Positions 1 through 6,940 are shown, counted from the stretch's first letter. The stretch: DNA of 9,052 nucleotides from Candidatus Neomicrothrix sp. UBA6944 (GCA_002448715.1 DJZU01000089.1:1-9052), one strand, 5' to 3'. The notes: generated by a model not told the origin, from the letters alone. Numbers and translations: made by a program.

Positions 1-17
1 GTCCAGAAAAAGGAACT

Positions 18-2294
18 ATGGATCTTCGAGGCACAGCAGTTAAGAGACGCGAAGACGATCATTTGTTGAGGGGCTCTGCCGCGTTCGTTGCCGATCTTGA
101 ATTCGATAACGCCGCCTACGTGCATTATCTAACTTCAACAAGTGCTCACGCTGAACTGCGTTCAGTTGATGTTTCGTCAGCTCTTTCTATGCCTGGGGTC
201 ATAGATATATTTACGAATTCGGATCTTGATATTGGACCGTACCCTTCAGCTAATCCGCTCTTCGATGAAGCCATGGTTCGCCCGCTTCTTGCGCATAAGC
301 GGGTGAGATTCGTAGGAGAACCGATTGCAGCTATCATCGCGGATTCGCCTGCCTCCGCGCGAGACGCTGCAGAAATGATTGAAGTTGACTATGCGCCATT
401 GCCTGCCGTCGTTGATCCGGAAACAGCTTTAGATGCCGAGATTTTGTTATTCGACAACACAACAGAGGGAAACGTGGTGTGTCGCATGGAGGCTGAGGGG
501 CTGCTCGCCGACTTTGAGTCATGTGAGGTAGTGACCGAAGTACGAACTGTTAACAACCGGCTCGCTCCGGCACCGATTGAGACTCGGGTCGCGGCAGCGC
601 AGTGGGGCGACGACGGGCGACTTCACTGTTACAACGCTGGGCAGGGTCCACACCCGGTTCGGGCCGTCATCGCTTCCATTCTGGAAATCGATAAGGAGCA
701 ATTGCGGGTTGTTTCTCGCGATGTAGGTGGAAGCTTCGGAGCGAAAGCTCGACCATCACCCGAGGAAGCAATTTTGGGTTGGATTGCTCGACGAGTTGAA
801 CGTCCGGTTGTTTGGGTTCCCAGCCGCAGTGACGACATGGTGGGTCTTGGGCACGGTAGGGGCCAAATTCAATATTGCCGGATAGGCGGGACGAAAGACG
901 GTGAAATCCTCGCTTACCACCTGCACGTGGTTCAAGAAGCGGGTGCCTATCCGGCAGGCGGCGCGGGTCTACCCGCCAACGCCCGAGCCATGTTGACCGG
1001 GTGTTACGACATTCCTAGCGTCGGCTTTAGCGCTGTTTCAGTAGTGACCAACACCACTCCCACAGGCGCTTATAGGGGTGCGGGGCGGCCCGAGGCAGCA
1101 GCCGCTATTGAGCGCGCTGTTGACGCGTTCGCTCTGGAAATTGGGATGGACCCAGCAGAGGTTCGTAGACGCAACTTCTTACAACCAGCTGATTTCCCCC
1201 TCATAACAAAGACCGGATCTGCATATGACAGCGGTGCGTACGAGGCAAGTTTGGACGCCGCTATTTCAGCTAGCAACTACGAAGGTTTGCGAGATGAACA
1301 GGCGCGACGGCGCTCTCGCGGCGACAACCATCTCTTGGGTATTGGATTGGCGAGTTACGTCGAAAGAACCGCTGGAGCGGGCCGCTCAGAATACGGGGGA
1401 ATTGAGTTGTTAGCTGGCGGGAAACTCTTAGCTCGGACCGGTTCCACGCCTTACGGCCAAGGTCATGAGACTGCCTGGGCGATGTTGATCGCCGATGCCA
1501 CCGGAGTGGAGATGACTGATATCGAGGTTGTGTATGGCGACACTGACCAGGTTCCTCAAGGTGGTATCACCGGCGGTTCGAGATCCGTCCAGTTGGCTGG
1601 ATCCGCTATCTGGGAGTCCTCTCTTGCTTTAGTGGAACAAGCAAAGAAGATTGCCGCTGAGCTTTTGGAAGCATCTGAAAGTGATCTGTCGTTAGATACC
1701 GGTAATGGATGGTTTCATGTTCTTGGAACGCCGGCTATAGGTGTTTCGTGGGTTGAGATCGCTGAATTTCTTGAACCCAAGAGTTCTGGGCCCCGGCTCT
1801 TACACGCTGAGGATGTATTTGACTCTGAGGGTCCTACCTTTCCATTTGGCACTCACGTCGCCGTTGTCGAAGTCGATACTGAAACAGGAGCAGTTCAACT
1901 CAGCCGCTTGGTGGCGTGCGACGATGCCGGGGTGATCTTGAACCCGTTGCTTGCCGATGGTCAAGTACACGGGGGGTTGGCTCAAGGAGCCGCTCAGGCT
2001 TTGATTGAAGAGTTCCGATATGACCCGGATGGCAATCCGCTGACCAGCAATTTCGCCGACTATCCAGTTATTTCTGCTACTGAACTTCCGATGTTTGAAC
2101 GCGTGGTTTTAGAAACTCCCACTCATATCAATCCTTTAGGTGCGAAAGGAATCGGTGAGTCAGGAACAGTAGGAGCGACACCCGCGATCCAAAACGCTGT
2201 AATCGACGCCCTCAGTCACCTGGGAGTGAAGCACATCGATATGCCACTTACTCCAGAGAAGATTTGGCAGACAATCAGTTCCTTGGAACATTGA
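18..2294 (+). CDS. Xanthine dehydrogenase/CO dehydrogenase-family large subunit (molybdopterin-binding)
   Basis: This is the catalytic large subunit of a cytoplasmic molybdenum hydroxylase, which would hydroxylate a carbon of an aldehyde, heterocycle or similar substrate using water and pass electrons to FeS and FAD partners. The 758-residue product is full length for the family. An N-terminal hammerhead-type domain includes VRFVGEPIAAI near residues 96-106. The cofactor-binding part shows QGPH at 209-212, VGGSFGAK at 236-243, GAYRGAGRPEA at 350-360, GQGHE at 480-484 and GIGESG at 711-716, whose Glu714 is the expected catalytic base. The loop reads AYRGAGR rather than the Cys-containing AYRCSFR of true aerobic CO dehydrogenase, so this belongs to the form II-like group and CO oxidation should not be assumed. 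The ATG follows AGGA with a short 3-base gap. The small FeS and medium FAD subunits are not in the window and may lie upstream. The substrate is unknown. Confidence 0.93.
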   Translation: MDLRGTAVKRREDDHLLRGSAAFVADLEFDNAAYVHYLTSTSAHAELRSVDVSSALSMPGVIDIFTNSDLDIGPYPSANPLFDEAMVRPLLAHKRVRFVGEPIAAIIADSPASARDAAEMIEVDYAPLPAVVDPETALDAEILLFDNTTEGNVVCRMEAEGLLADFESCEVVTEVRTVNNRLAPAPIETRVAAAQWGDDGRLHCYNAGQGPHPVRAVIASILEIDKEQLRVVSRDVGGSFGAKARPSPEEAILGWIARRVERPVVWVPSRSDDMVGLGHGRGQIQYCRIGGTKDGEILAYHLHVVQEAGAYPAGGAGLPANARAMLTGCYDIPSVGFSAVSVVTNTTPTGAYRGAGRPEAAAAIERAVDAFALEIGMDPAEVRRRNFLQPADFPLITKTGSAYDSGAYEASLDAAISASNYEGLRDEQARRRSRGDNHLLGIGLASYVERTAGAGRSEYGGIELLAGGKLLARTGSTPYGQGHETAWAMLIADATGVEMTDIEVVYGDTDQVPQGGITGGSRSVQLAGSAIWESSLALVEQAKKIAAELLEASESDLSLDTGNGWFHVLGTPAIGVSWVEIAEFLEPKSSGPRLLHAEDVFDSEGPTFPFGTHVAVVEVDTETGAVQLSRLVACDDAGVILNPLLADGQVHGGLAQGAAQALIEEFRYDPDGNPLTSNFADYPVISATELPMFERVVLETPTHINPLGAKGIGESGTVGATPAIQNAVIDALSHLGVKHIDMPLTPEKIWQTISSLEH

Positions 2295-2297
2295 TCA
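2292..2297. other. Abutting convergent stop codons (TGATCA)
   Basis: The stop codon TGA of the molybdenum hydroxylase gene (2292-2294) is followed directly by the reverse-strand TGA of paaC (2297-2295). The two convergent genes therefore share no spacer, and their stops form the palindrome TGATCA. There is no room for a conventional bidirectional hairpin terminator between them, and I saw no clear hairpin with a T-run at this junction. Transcripts probably run into the opposite gene. Confidence 0.9.
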
Positions 2298-3029
2298 CCA
2301 TTGGGCTTGGGGATCTATACGCAGTACCGCTGTCATTTCTTCATGAAGCGCAGCAAAGTCGTGTGAACGGATTCCGGACCGTCCTGCAGACGGCGCTTCG
2401 GATCCAAAATCGATGTTGATGTCGTATTGCTTGAACAATCCGGTCGTTTGATCGATCCATAGTTGCTCTTGAGCGGCCAAAGGCATCGTAACGATTCCGT
2501 TCTCAATGAGGTGTTTATCGGAGCTAACGAAATATTCTCTGCCAAGTGGGGCTAGTTCCAGGATCGCTGGAGTTAAACGTTGTTGACCCCGCTCATCGGC
2601 GAGCAGCCGGCTCAATAATGAGGATCCGTGTTGCAAATGGAACTGTTCTTCGCCAAGGGCCCGTTCTGCTAAATGACTCAGGTCTTCCCAGGACGAACCC
2701 ACAAGGGCGGACCAACGAATCTGCTCAGCAATGTCATGCAGGACATGTCGCACGAGGGCCCACGACCAGTCATGGCACAAAAGCTCGGCAATGTGCGCAG
2801 ATCGGTATTCGGCTTCCTTTCTGCCATACGCGAGTTGGTCGACGTCATCTGACAACAGTGTGTACAGGGACCTGGCGTGACCGAGTTCGTCTTGGGCGAT
2901 GGACGTGAGAGCTAGGTCTTCTTCTAGAAATGGCCCAATAGCTATCCACCACGCATGGTTTTGCCCGACGCACAGTTCGTCGTCGGCGAACGATAGGACC
3001 AAGTCGCGCCCTTCTGCATGCGGCATCAT
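2295..3029 (-). CDS. paaC: Phenylacetyl-CoA epoxidase subunit PaaC-like (ferritin-like)
   Basis: This is the ferritin-like partner of PaaA in the multicomponent phenylacetyl-CoA 1,2-epoxidase, a cytoplasmic complex. The product is 244 residues if translation starts at the ATG at 3029; an adjacent in-frame ATG lies at 3026. The open frame extends upstream to 3176, but those extra residues lie over paaB and look non-native. A GAAGAGAG stretch precedes the chosen ATG. Homology is clear in FLEEDLALTSIAQDELGH (residues 34-51), where known PaaC proteins carry LEEDIALTNIALDLLG, and in the C-terminal LHEEMTAVLRIDPQAQW (228-244), which matches the MQYLQRVLPGQQW end of E. coli PaaC. Unlike the E. coli subunit it keeps E48xxH51 and E128xxH131, with E18, D99 and E102 as possible further ligands. 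It is the last gene of the operon, 4 bases after the paaB stop. Confidence 0.88.
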   Translation of the reverse strand: MMPHAEGRDLVLSFADDELCVGQNHAWWIAIGPFLEEDLALTSIAQDELGHARSLYTLLSDDVDQLAYGRKEAEYRSAHIAELLCHDWSWALVRHVLHDIAEQIRWSALVGSSWEDLSHLAERALGEEQFHLQHGSSLLSRLLADERGQQRLTPAILELAPLGREYFVSSDKHLIENGIVTMPLAAQEQLWIDQTTGLFKQYDINIDFGSEAPSAGRSGIRSHDFAALHEEMTAVLRIDPQAQW

Positions 3030-3033
3030 CGCG

Positions 3034-3306
3034 CTAACTCTCTTCGCCTGTGGATATGCGACGCAGTTCAGCAACTCGAAGACCGTCATTGTGCTTGTGG
3101 TCTCTGTCGGCCATTGCCAGTTCTTTCTCGTTGGCAGAGAGGACCGCTGTTCTTGGAACAACCCACATTTGTTCACCTTCGCCGCGCCGGCCGTAGGTTT
3201 CGCGGGCGTAGATCAGAGCCATCTCCTCATCGGGTGCGTCGAACGATCCTGCATGGGTGAAGGGATCCTTACCCTCGCGTTTCAGAAATACTTCATAGGT
3301 CTTCAT
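3034..3306 (-). CDS. paaB: Phenylacetyl-CoA epoxidase subunit PaaB
   Basis: PaaB is a small subunit that bridges PaaA-PaaC heterodimers in the phenylacetyl-CoA epoxidase complex. The 90-residue product is near the usual length of about 95. It begins MKTYEVFLKREGKDPFTHAG and continues with features expected of the family: an aromatic and charged N-terminal strand, a DAPDEEMALIYARETYGRRGEG segment (residues 24-45, here split as DAPDEEMALIYARE and TYGRRGEG), and EQMWVVPRTAV at 45-55. Its ATG overlaps the tetR stop as ATGA, and GAGGT lies nine bases upstream, so both translational coupling and independent initiation are possible. The order tetR-paaB-paaC differs from the paaABCDE order of E. coli. 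I am confident of the family; the substrate of the complex is inferred. Confidence 0.9.
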   Translation of the reverse strand: MKTYEVFLKREGKDPFTHAGSFDAPDEEMALIYARETYGRRGEGEQMWVVPRTAVLSANEKELAMADRDHKHNDGLRVAELRRISTGEES

Positions 3307-3896
3307 GACAAGCTGACCTCGGATGAACTACCTAAACCAGTTGTGAGCAATTGATGAATTTCGTCGCCTAAGGAAGATACGTCGAGCGTTCCGTGAGGGC
3401 TAAACCATCGCGTGGTTCCATTTAAAAGCGATAGGACCAGGTTTGCGGCGAGAGCAACATCAATTTCCGACTGGAATTCACCACTGGTGCAACCCTGCTC
3501 TATGACCTCGCGAAAGGTCTGCTGGTATAGGTCGAACATTTCTACGGCTTCTTGTCGTTCCGATTCCGGCAGGAATCTGATCTCGTTCAGAAAGGTGCGG
3601 GCCTGATGTGGATCTTCGGTCAGTATTTGGAGATGGCCATGGATGAGGTGAGATAGCCGTTCAGTAGCTCTTCCAGGCATTTCTTTAACTTCATCAGCTA
3701 GCACTTGAAAACGTGAAGATGCTTCTCGTACCACGTCAACAAGCAACTCGTCTTTCGATACGACGTGGCTGTAGAGGGACGAGCCCATTAGACCAAGTTT
3801 CTTACCCAAGTCGCGCATTGATGTTCCGTGAAAGCCTTGTTCAGCAAACAGGACTCGCGCTGCTGCCACTACGTCAGATCTGTTCTTACGAGTCAC
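3303..3896 (-). CDS. TetR/AcrR-family transcriptional regulator (PaaR-like position)
   Basis: This is a 197-residue one-domain-plus-ligand-pocket repressor of the TetR family. The DNA-binding domain is at the N terminus: residues 5-50 contain AARVLFAEQGFHGTSMRDLG followed by GLMGSSLYSHVVSKDELL, with the helix-turn-helix roughly at residues 25-44 and the family-typical Y-x-H-x-x-x-K-D-E pattern after the recognition helix. The remainder is a helical ligand/dimerisation domain with no membrane segment. It starts with GTG, overlaps the paaD stop by 4 bases (GTGA) and overlaps paaB by 4 bases, so it is co-translated with the oxygenase subunits. By analogy with TetR-type PaaR proteins it would be released by phenylacetyl-CoA or another acyl-CoA; this is inference. 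The palindrome upstream of paaA is the likely operator, giving autoregulation. Confidence 0.92.
   Translation of the reverse strand: MTRKNRSDVVAAARVLFAEQGFHGTSMRDLGKKLGLMGSSLYSHVVSKDELLVDVVREASSRFQVLADEVKEMPGRATERLSHLIHGHLQILTEDPHQARTFLNEIRFLPESERQEAVEMFDLYQQTFREVIEQGCTSGEFQSEIDVALAANLVLSLLNGTTRWFSPHGTLDVSSLGDEIHQLLTTGLGSSSEVSLS
3316..3320 (-). promoter_or_regulatory. Ribosome binding site of paaB (GAGGT)
   Basis: On the minus strand GAGGT lies nine bases before the ATG of paaB, inside the last codons of the tetR gene. It is the clearest Shine-Dalgarno-like sequence among the tightly packed paa genes. It supports the start at 3306, and it could raise PaaB synthesis relative to the repressor encoded just before it. 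Confidence 0.55.
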
Positions 3897-4372
3897 GCGT
3901 TCGCTCCTTTTCGCGAACGAACAACCTCGATTGGATTTCTACAGTCGGGGCACCATTTCACAGATCTGCATGCGGTAGGTCCGACTTCGCTTCGATCTTG
4001 CAATGCCGTGTGTCCGCATACCGGGCAGGGAGTGGGTCCGGAACGAGGTCGAATGGCAATGGTGTATTCGTTAGCCAGGAATTGTCGCGCGTCGTCGCTA
4101 ATGCGATCCGGCGTCCAGACCGGTGAGATACAGAACTGGACTTTTACCTCGTAACCAGCTGCTTGGGCTGCCTTAAGCACATCTTGCTCAATAGTGGCTA
4201 ATGCTGGACAGCCCAAAATTGTTGGGATCAAATCGACGCGTATTCCTGAGAAGTCAGCTACTACACCTTCCAGAATGCCGAGCTGTTCAATGTTGAGGTC
4301 CGGATACTCCGGGTCTCTGACTGCAGCGACCGCTGTTCTGACTTCGTCTAAAGCTTCTTGGTTGATAGTCAT
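3893..4372 (-). CDS. paaD: Phenylacetyl-CoA epoxidase maturation protein PaaD
   Basis: PaaD is a MIP18/DUF59-family protein needed for activity of the Paa epoxidase, probably in metal-centre assembly. The 159-residue product has the DUF59 fold signature VRDPEYPDLNIEQLGIL at residues 18-34, IPTILGCPA at 49-57 with Cys55 in the family's conserved GCPA position, and a C-terminal zinc-ribbon-like tail with C116xxC119, C135 and C141xxC144. The tail is characteristic of PaaD and separates it from SufT and other plain DUF59 proteins. The ATG overlaps the paaA stop as ATGA, and no strong Shine-Dalgarno is visible, so translation is probably coupled to paaA. It is placed directly after paaA rather than after paaC as in E. 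coli. Confidence 0.92.
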   Translation of the reverse strand: MTINQEALDEVRTAVAAVRDPEYPDLNIEQLGILEGVVADFSGIRVDLIPTILGCPALATIEQDVLKAAQAAGYEVKVQFCISPVWTPDRISDDARQFLANEYTIAIRPRSGPTPCPVCGHTALQDRSEVGPTACRSVKWCPDCRNPIEVVRSRKGANA

Positions 4373-5286
4373 GTCGAAGCCGGTTGATTGGTCAGTGCAT
4401 CTCGGACCCAGGCGGCGTTATTCCATGCATTTCGGGCGTCAGAGATACGGCGGGCGCTGTCTGGTCCGCCGTTACGCATCGTCTGCTTCAAGGGCTCCCA
4501 GTCAATCGGGCTGATTTTCCACTTTCCGTCAGTTTGATCTTTCTCTAAGCCTGGGTCGGGAATTGTGAAGCCGCAAGCCAACAGCTGCGGTACGAATTTC
4601 TGGACATAGCGGTCTCGTAAATCTTCGTTTCGTTCGGACTTGACATGCCATCTGAGGAGTTCATCATTTGGTCGTGAGTCAGGGCCAAAAAGTTGAACTG
4701 CAGGCAACCACCAACGGTCGATTGATTCCTGCATCATTTCGTGTTGAGTGTTGGAGCCGTGTGCCATTAGCAACATCATCTCTTCACCGTTGCGCATGTG
4801 AAATCCTTCTTCCGCTATCACTCGCCGAAGAATTCGCTTATAGGGACCGTAAGAGCAGTTCTTGAATACTGCTTGTTGGCTCGCGAGAGCAGCTGCGTCA
4901 ACTAGATACGCCACCGCTATTTGGTCGGTCCAACTATGCACTCGGTAATGAAAAACGTTGTGGAAATGAGTTCTTCCTTCTAACAGGTCCACCATCATCT
5001 CTTCGCGAGTCTTAATCCCAAGATCGGCGGCCACCATGTAGAGCAGGTGAGCGTGTCCTATTTCATCTTGAGTTTTTGCCAGGGCCGTTAACTTCCGGTG
5101 CAGGCCCGGTGCTTTGGGAATCCAGTCTCGTTCGGTAAGTCCACCCATGTATTCACTGTTGGCGTGAAGTTCAATGAAACGAAAGACCGCTTGTCGATAG
5201 GGCTCTGGCATCTCGTCGTTGGGCTCAACTACACCTCCGGCGTCCAGAAATCCCTCAAATTCATCCATGTCTCGCCACGCCCGCAT
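4369..5286 (-). CDS. paaA: Phenylacetyl-CoA epoxidase catalytic subunit PaaA
   Basis: PaaA is the diiron catalytic subunit that epoxidises the aromatic ring of phenylacetyl-CoA with O2. With the ATG at 5286 the product is 305 residues, as expected for the family. Probable iron ligands (numbered from that ATG) are E39 in FIELHANSE, E75 and H78 in DEIGH, D130 in YLVDAAA, and E159 or E160 with H163 in AEEGFH. Other family matches are SYGPYKRI, ESIDRWWLPAVQLFGP and the C-terminal DWEPLKQTMRNGGP. The start is uncertain. A TTG at 5301 is in frame, but a consensus TATAAT lies between it and the ATG at 5286, so a leaderless or near-leaderless start at 5286 fits better. The ATG at 5268 with weak GGCGAG upstream is a third option. 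No paaE reductase is visible, so electrons must come from elsewhere. The true substrate could be another CoA ester. Confidence 0.92.
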   Translation of the reverse strand: MRAWRDMDEFEGFLDAGGVVEPNDEMPEPYRQAVFRFIELHANSEYMGGLTERDWIPKAPGLHRKLTALAKTQDEIGHAHLLYMVAADLGIKTREEMMVDLLEGRTHFHNVFHYRVHSWTDQIAVAYLVDAAALASQQAVFKNCSYGPYKRILRRVIAEEGFHMRNGEEMMLLMAHGSNTQHEMMQESIDRWWLPAVQLFGPDSRPNDELLRWHVKSERNEDLRDRYVQKFVPQLLACGFTIPDPGLEKDQTDGKWKISPIDWEPLKQTMRNGGPDSARRISDARNAWNNAAWVRDALTNQPAST

Positions 5287-5292
5287 ATCGTC

Positions 5293-5298
5293 ATTATA
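5293..5298 (-). promoter_or_regulatory. Putative -10 element of the paaA promoter (TATAAT)
   Basis: Minus-strand TATAAT, a perfect match to the bacterial -10 consensus, sits six bases before the ATG at 5286. Transcription would begin at or very near that ATG, implying a leaderless mRNA. The sequence 17 bases upstream (AACACT) is a poor -35 element. The palindromic operator occupies the space just upstream of the -10 box, a classic position for repression by steric block. It is inferred from sequence only. Confidence 0.5.
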
Positions 5299-5300
5299 CA

Positions 5301-5314
5301 AACGAACGTTCGTT
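5301..5314. promoter_or_regulatory. Perfect 14-bp palindromic operator AACGAACGTTCGTT
   Basis: The sequence is identical to its own reverse complement over all 14 bases. It lies two bases upstream of the TATAAT of the paaA promoter and overlaps the stop codon of the upstream DUF3445 gene (5313-5315). Its length and symmetry suit a TetR-family dimer, and the only regulator in the window is the TetR gene inside this operon. A 13/14 copy occurs at 8431-8444. I infer that the TetR protein binds here to repress its own operon. Confidence 0.68.
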
Positions 5315-6206
5315 AGTGTTTTTGTAGCGATTGCTTAGTAATTGTTCCTGTTGACAGGGCCCACTCTTTAATGAGCTCGGCGTGGCGAGCTGTACTGTCC
5401 TTATAGTCACGGACATCGGCTGGCAACCTAGAGACTGAGCGAAGTAACTCTCCTAAAGCCTCGGGATGATCTGCTACCGACCTGATGGTTTGTCTCAATA
5501 TTCTGATGGTGAAAATAATCGCATCGCTTCGGGCGAGTCGCCGCAAAGTTTGATACTCAACGCGTAGCCAGACCTGATCCGCCACGTTGTTCACTGTGAC
5601 GTCATCGCGCATCGGTTGATGCCTTCGTTTGGGTTCTAGGCGCAAACTGGGGTCATCGGTGAGGGTCCGGTTTGCACGCCAAACAGGCTTTTCTGGTCGG
5701 AGCCGATCAAAGAAGGTTGACATTGTCTGTGACAGGTCACTGTCGTATCGAGGTACTGGTTCGTGGATGGTGTCAAGAGTTTTCCCGAACTTTGATGCCA
5801 CATCCCACTGTGTAGGAATTGCGACAGCACAGGCCGTCATGGTCCAGCCGGAAGGTCGTTTCTCAAGCACACATACGTCTTCTTGGACGATTCGACGAAT
5901 CGCCTCTATTAACGAAGCGGGCCGCTTGTCTATGTCAATTGATGCGAGGCCTGGTAAGTGCCGCAGGTGCTCGAGTACTTCTGCTGCAAGTTCTTCGCAC
6001 GCTTGTGTCGCGCTCGGCTCACAATAAATGATGTTGTCTCGGTAGCGGTCGATAAGTTGACCAATCTCTTCCAACTCATTGGAGCGTTGCTCATCTAGCA
6101 GGAGCCAGTTAGCGAGCTCGAGCGGCTTGACTCCCATTCGCCACTTAAAGGGGTCAGGGTCAGATGAGATCAGACTCGCTGCGGTGATCGGTCCGTTGTT
6201 TAACAT
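5313..6206 (-). CDS. DUF3445 haem-dependent oxidative N-demethylase family protein
   Basis: The product resembles the DUF3445 (PAS-type haem) subunit of haem-dependent oxidative N-demethylase, an enzyme known to demethylate dimethylamine. Family landmarks, numbered from the ATG at 6206, are DPFKWRMGVKPLELANWL (residues 18-35), IVQEDVCVLE (107-116), IPTQWDVASKFGK (130-142), IHEPVPRY (147-154), FFDRLRPEKPVWRANR (165-180), WLRVEYQTLRRL (213-224), FTIR (232-235) and LPADVRDYK (261-269). The length is 297 residues. The open frame continues to 6479, but the extension is arginine-rich, lies over the phosphorylase gene and is not family-like. The chosen ATG overlaps the phosphorylase stop by 7 bases and has a weak GGACGA upstream. 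The reductase and folate-binding partners of the characterised enzyme are absent, so the substrate and electron donor are unknown. Confidence 0.85.
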   Translation of the reverse strand: MLNNGPITAASLISSDPDPFKWRMGVKPLELANWLLLDEQRSNELEEIGQLIDRYRDNIIYCEPSATQACEELAAEVLEHLRHLPGLASIDIDKRPASLIEAIRRIVQEDVCVLEKRPSGWTMTACAVAIPTQWDVASKFGKTLDTIHEPVPRYDSDLSQTMSTFFDRLRPEKPVWRANRTLTDDPSLRLEPKRRHQPMRDDVTVNNVADQVWLRVEYQTLRRLARSDAIIFTIRILRQTIRSVADHPEALGELLRSVSRLPADVRDYKDSTARHAELIKEWALSTGTITKQSLQKH

Positions 6207-6940
6207 TCGTCCGATGCGCTCAGTTGGACGCAGCGCTTGAGGATTCGAAACACCGGATCTTTGGTAGCTTCCAACGCCGCCCATATTTCTTTTTCTTCCA
6301 CGACATCTTCGGTCATTCCTGCCGCGAGGTTGGACACAACTGCTATGGAGCAGTACCTGAGACCTGCTTCTCTCGCGAGCGCTACTTCTGGGTATCCGGT
6401 CATTCCTACGACGTGGGCTCCCAGTTGAGCAAACATTCTTATTTCTGAAGGTGTTTCGAATCTCGGACCGTTGACACACACATAGGTTGCCGAGTCAGTT
6501 ACCTGCTGCTCTTCGAGATCGGCGGCGTGTTTAAGTGTCTGTCTCAGTTCGGGGTCGTATACGGATGTCATATCCGTGTGCGTCACTTCGCCTGGTTGAT
6601 CGAAGAAGGTGCAGTGTCGTCCTTGCGTGAATTCGATGAAATCATCAACGATAAATAGGGATCCGGGACCCCGGTCGAGAACAAGCGAACCTACGACGTT
6701 GACAGCGAATATTGAGCGAACTCCAAGGTCGGCCAGCGCCCTAACGTTTGCGCGGTAGTTGATTGCGTTAGGTGGTATTGAGTGGTCGCCCCCATGACGA
6801 GCAACGAACGCTACCTCGACTCCATCCCAGGTTCCGGTCGAAACCGTTGCTTCACCATATTGGGTATTGATGGTTTGGTCGTTTCGTTGAAGCAGACCTG
6901 GAAGTTCGTAGTAGCCGCTGCCCGCAATAATTCCAATCAT
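6200..6940 (-). CDS. MTAP-family phosphorylase, probably S-methyl-5'-thioinosine phosphorylase
   Basis: This is a member of the PNP/MTAP family, which cleaves a 5'-methylthio purine nucleoside with phosphate to free base plus methylthioribose-1-phosphate. The 246-residue product begins MIGIIAGSGYYELPGL, with the phosphate-binding glycine loop. It shows RHGGDHSIPPNAINYRAN (residues 48-65), GPRFETPSEIRMF (158-170) and VVGMTGYPEVALAREAG (177-193). At the base-recognition site human MTAP has Asp220 and Asp222; here the aligned residues are Asn204 and Ala206 in VVSNLAAG. Asn is the residue that purine nucleoside phosphorylases use for 6-oxopurines, so methylthioinosine (or inosine-type) substrates are more likely than MTA. 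The deaminase gene 64 bases upstream, which would make methylthioinosine, agrees with this. No strong Shine-Dalgarno is visible before the ATG. A three-codon ATG mini-frame at 6948 overlaps the start out of frame. Confidence 0.87.
   Translation of the reverse strand: MIGIIAGSGYYELPGLLQRNDQTINTQYGEATVSTGTWDGVEVAFVARHGGDHSIPPNAINYRANVRALADLGVRSIFAVNVVGSLVLDRGPGSLFIVDDFIEFTQGRHCTFFDQPGEVTHTDMTSVYDPELRQTLKHAADLEEQQVTDSATYVCVNGPRFETPSEIRMFAQLGAHVVGMTGYPEVALAREAGLRYCSIAVVSNLAAGMTEDVVEEKEIWAALEATKDPVFRILKRCVQLSASDEC

Noticed and set aside
18..2294. Aerobic CO dehydrogenase (coxL form I).
   Set aside because: The characteristic Cys-containing AYRCSFR loop is replaced by AYRGAGR.
3030..3176. In-frame N-terminal extension of paaC over paaB.
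   Set aside because: It overlaps the confidently identified paaB gene; PaaC similarity begins at MPHAEGRDL, with a purine-rich sequence before the ATG at 3029.
2899..3354. 151-codon open frame on the plus strand.
   Set aside because: It runs antisense to paaC, paaB and the end of tetR, all recognised, and its product has no recognisable domain.
3713..4154. Two plus-strand open frames of 137 and 108 codons.
   Set aside because: They are shadows of tetR and paaD; both genes on the minus strand are supported by motifs and by stop/start overlaps.
6207..6479. In-frame N-terminal extension of the DUF3445 gene over the phosphorylase gene.
   Set aside because: The extra 91 residues are Arg/Ser-rich, have no family similarity and lie on the coding sequence of a recognised enzyme; the family-like protein begins just after the ATG at 6206.
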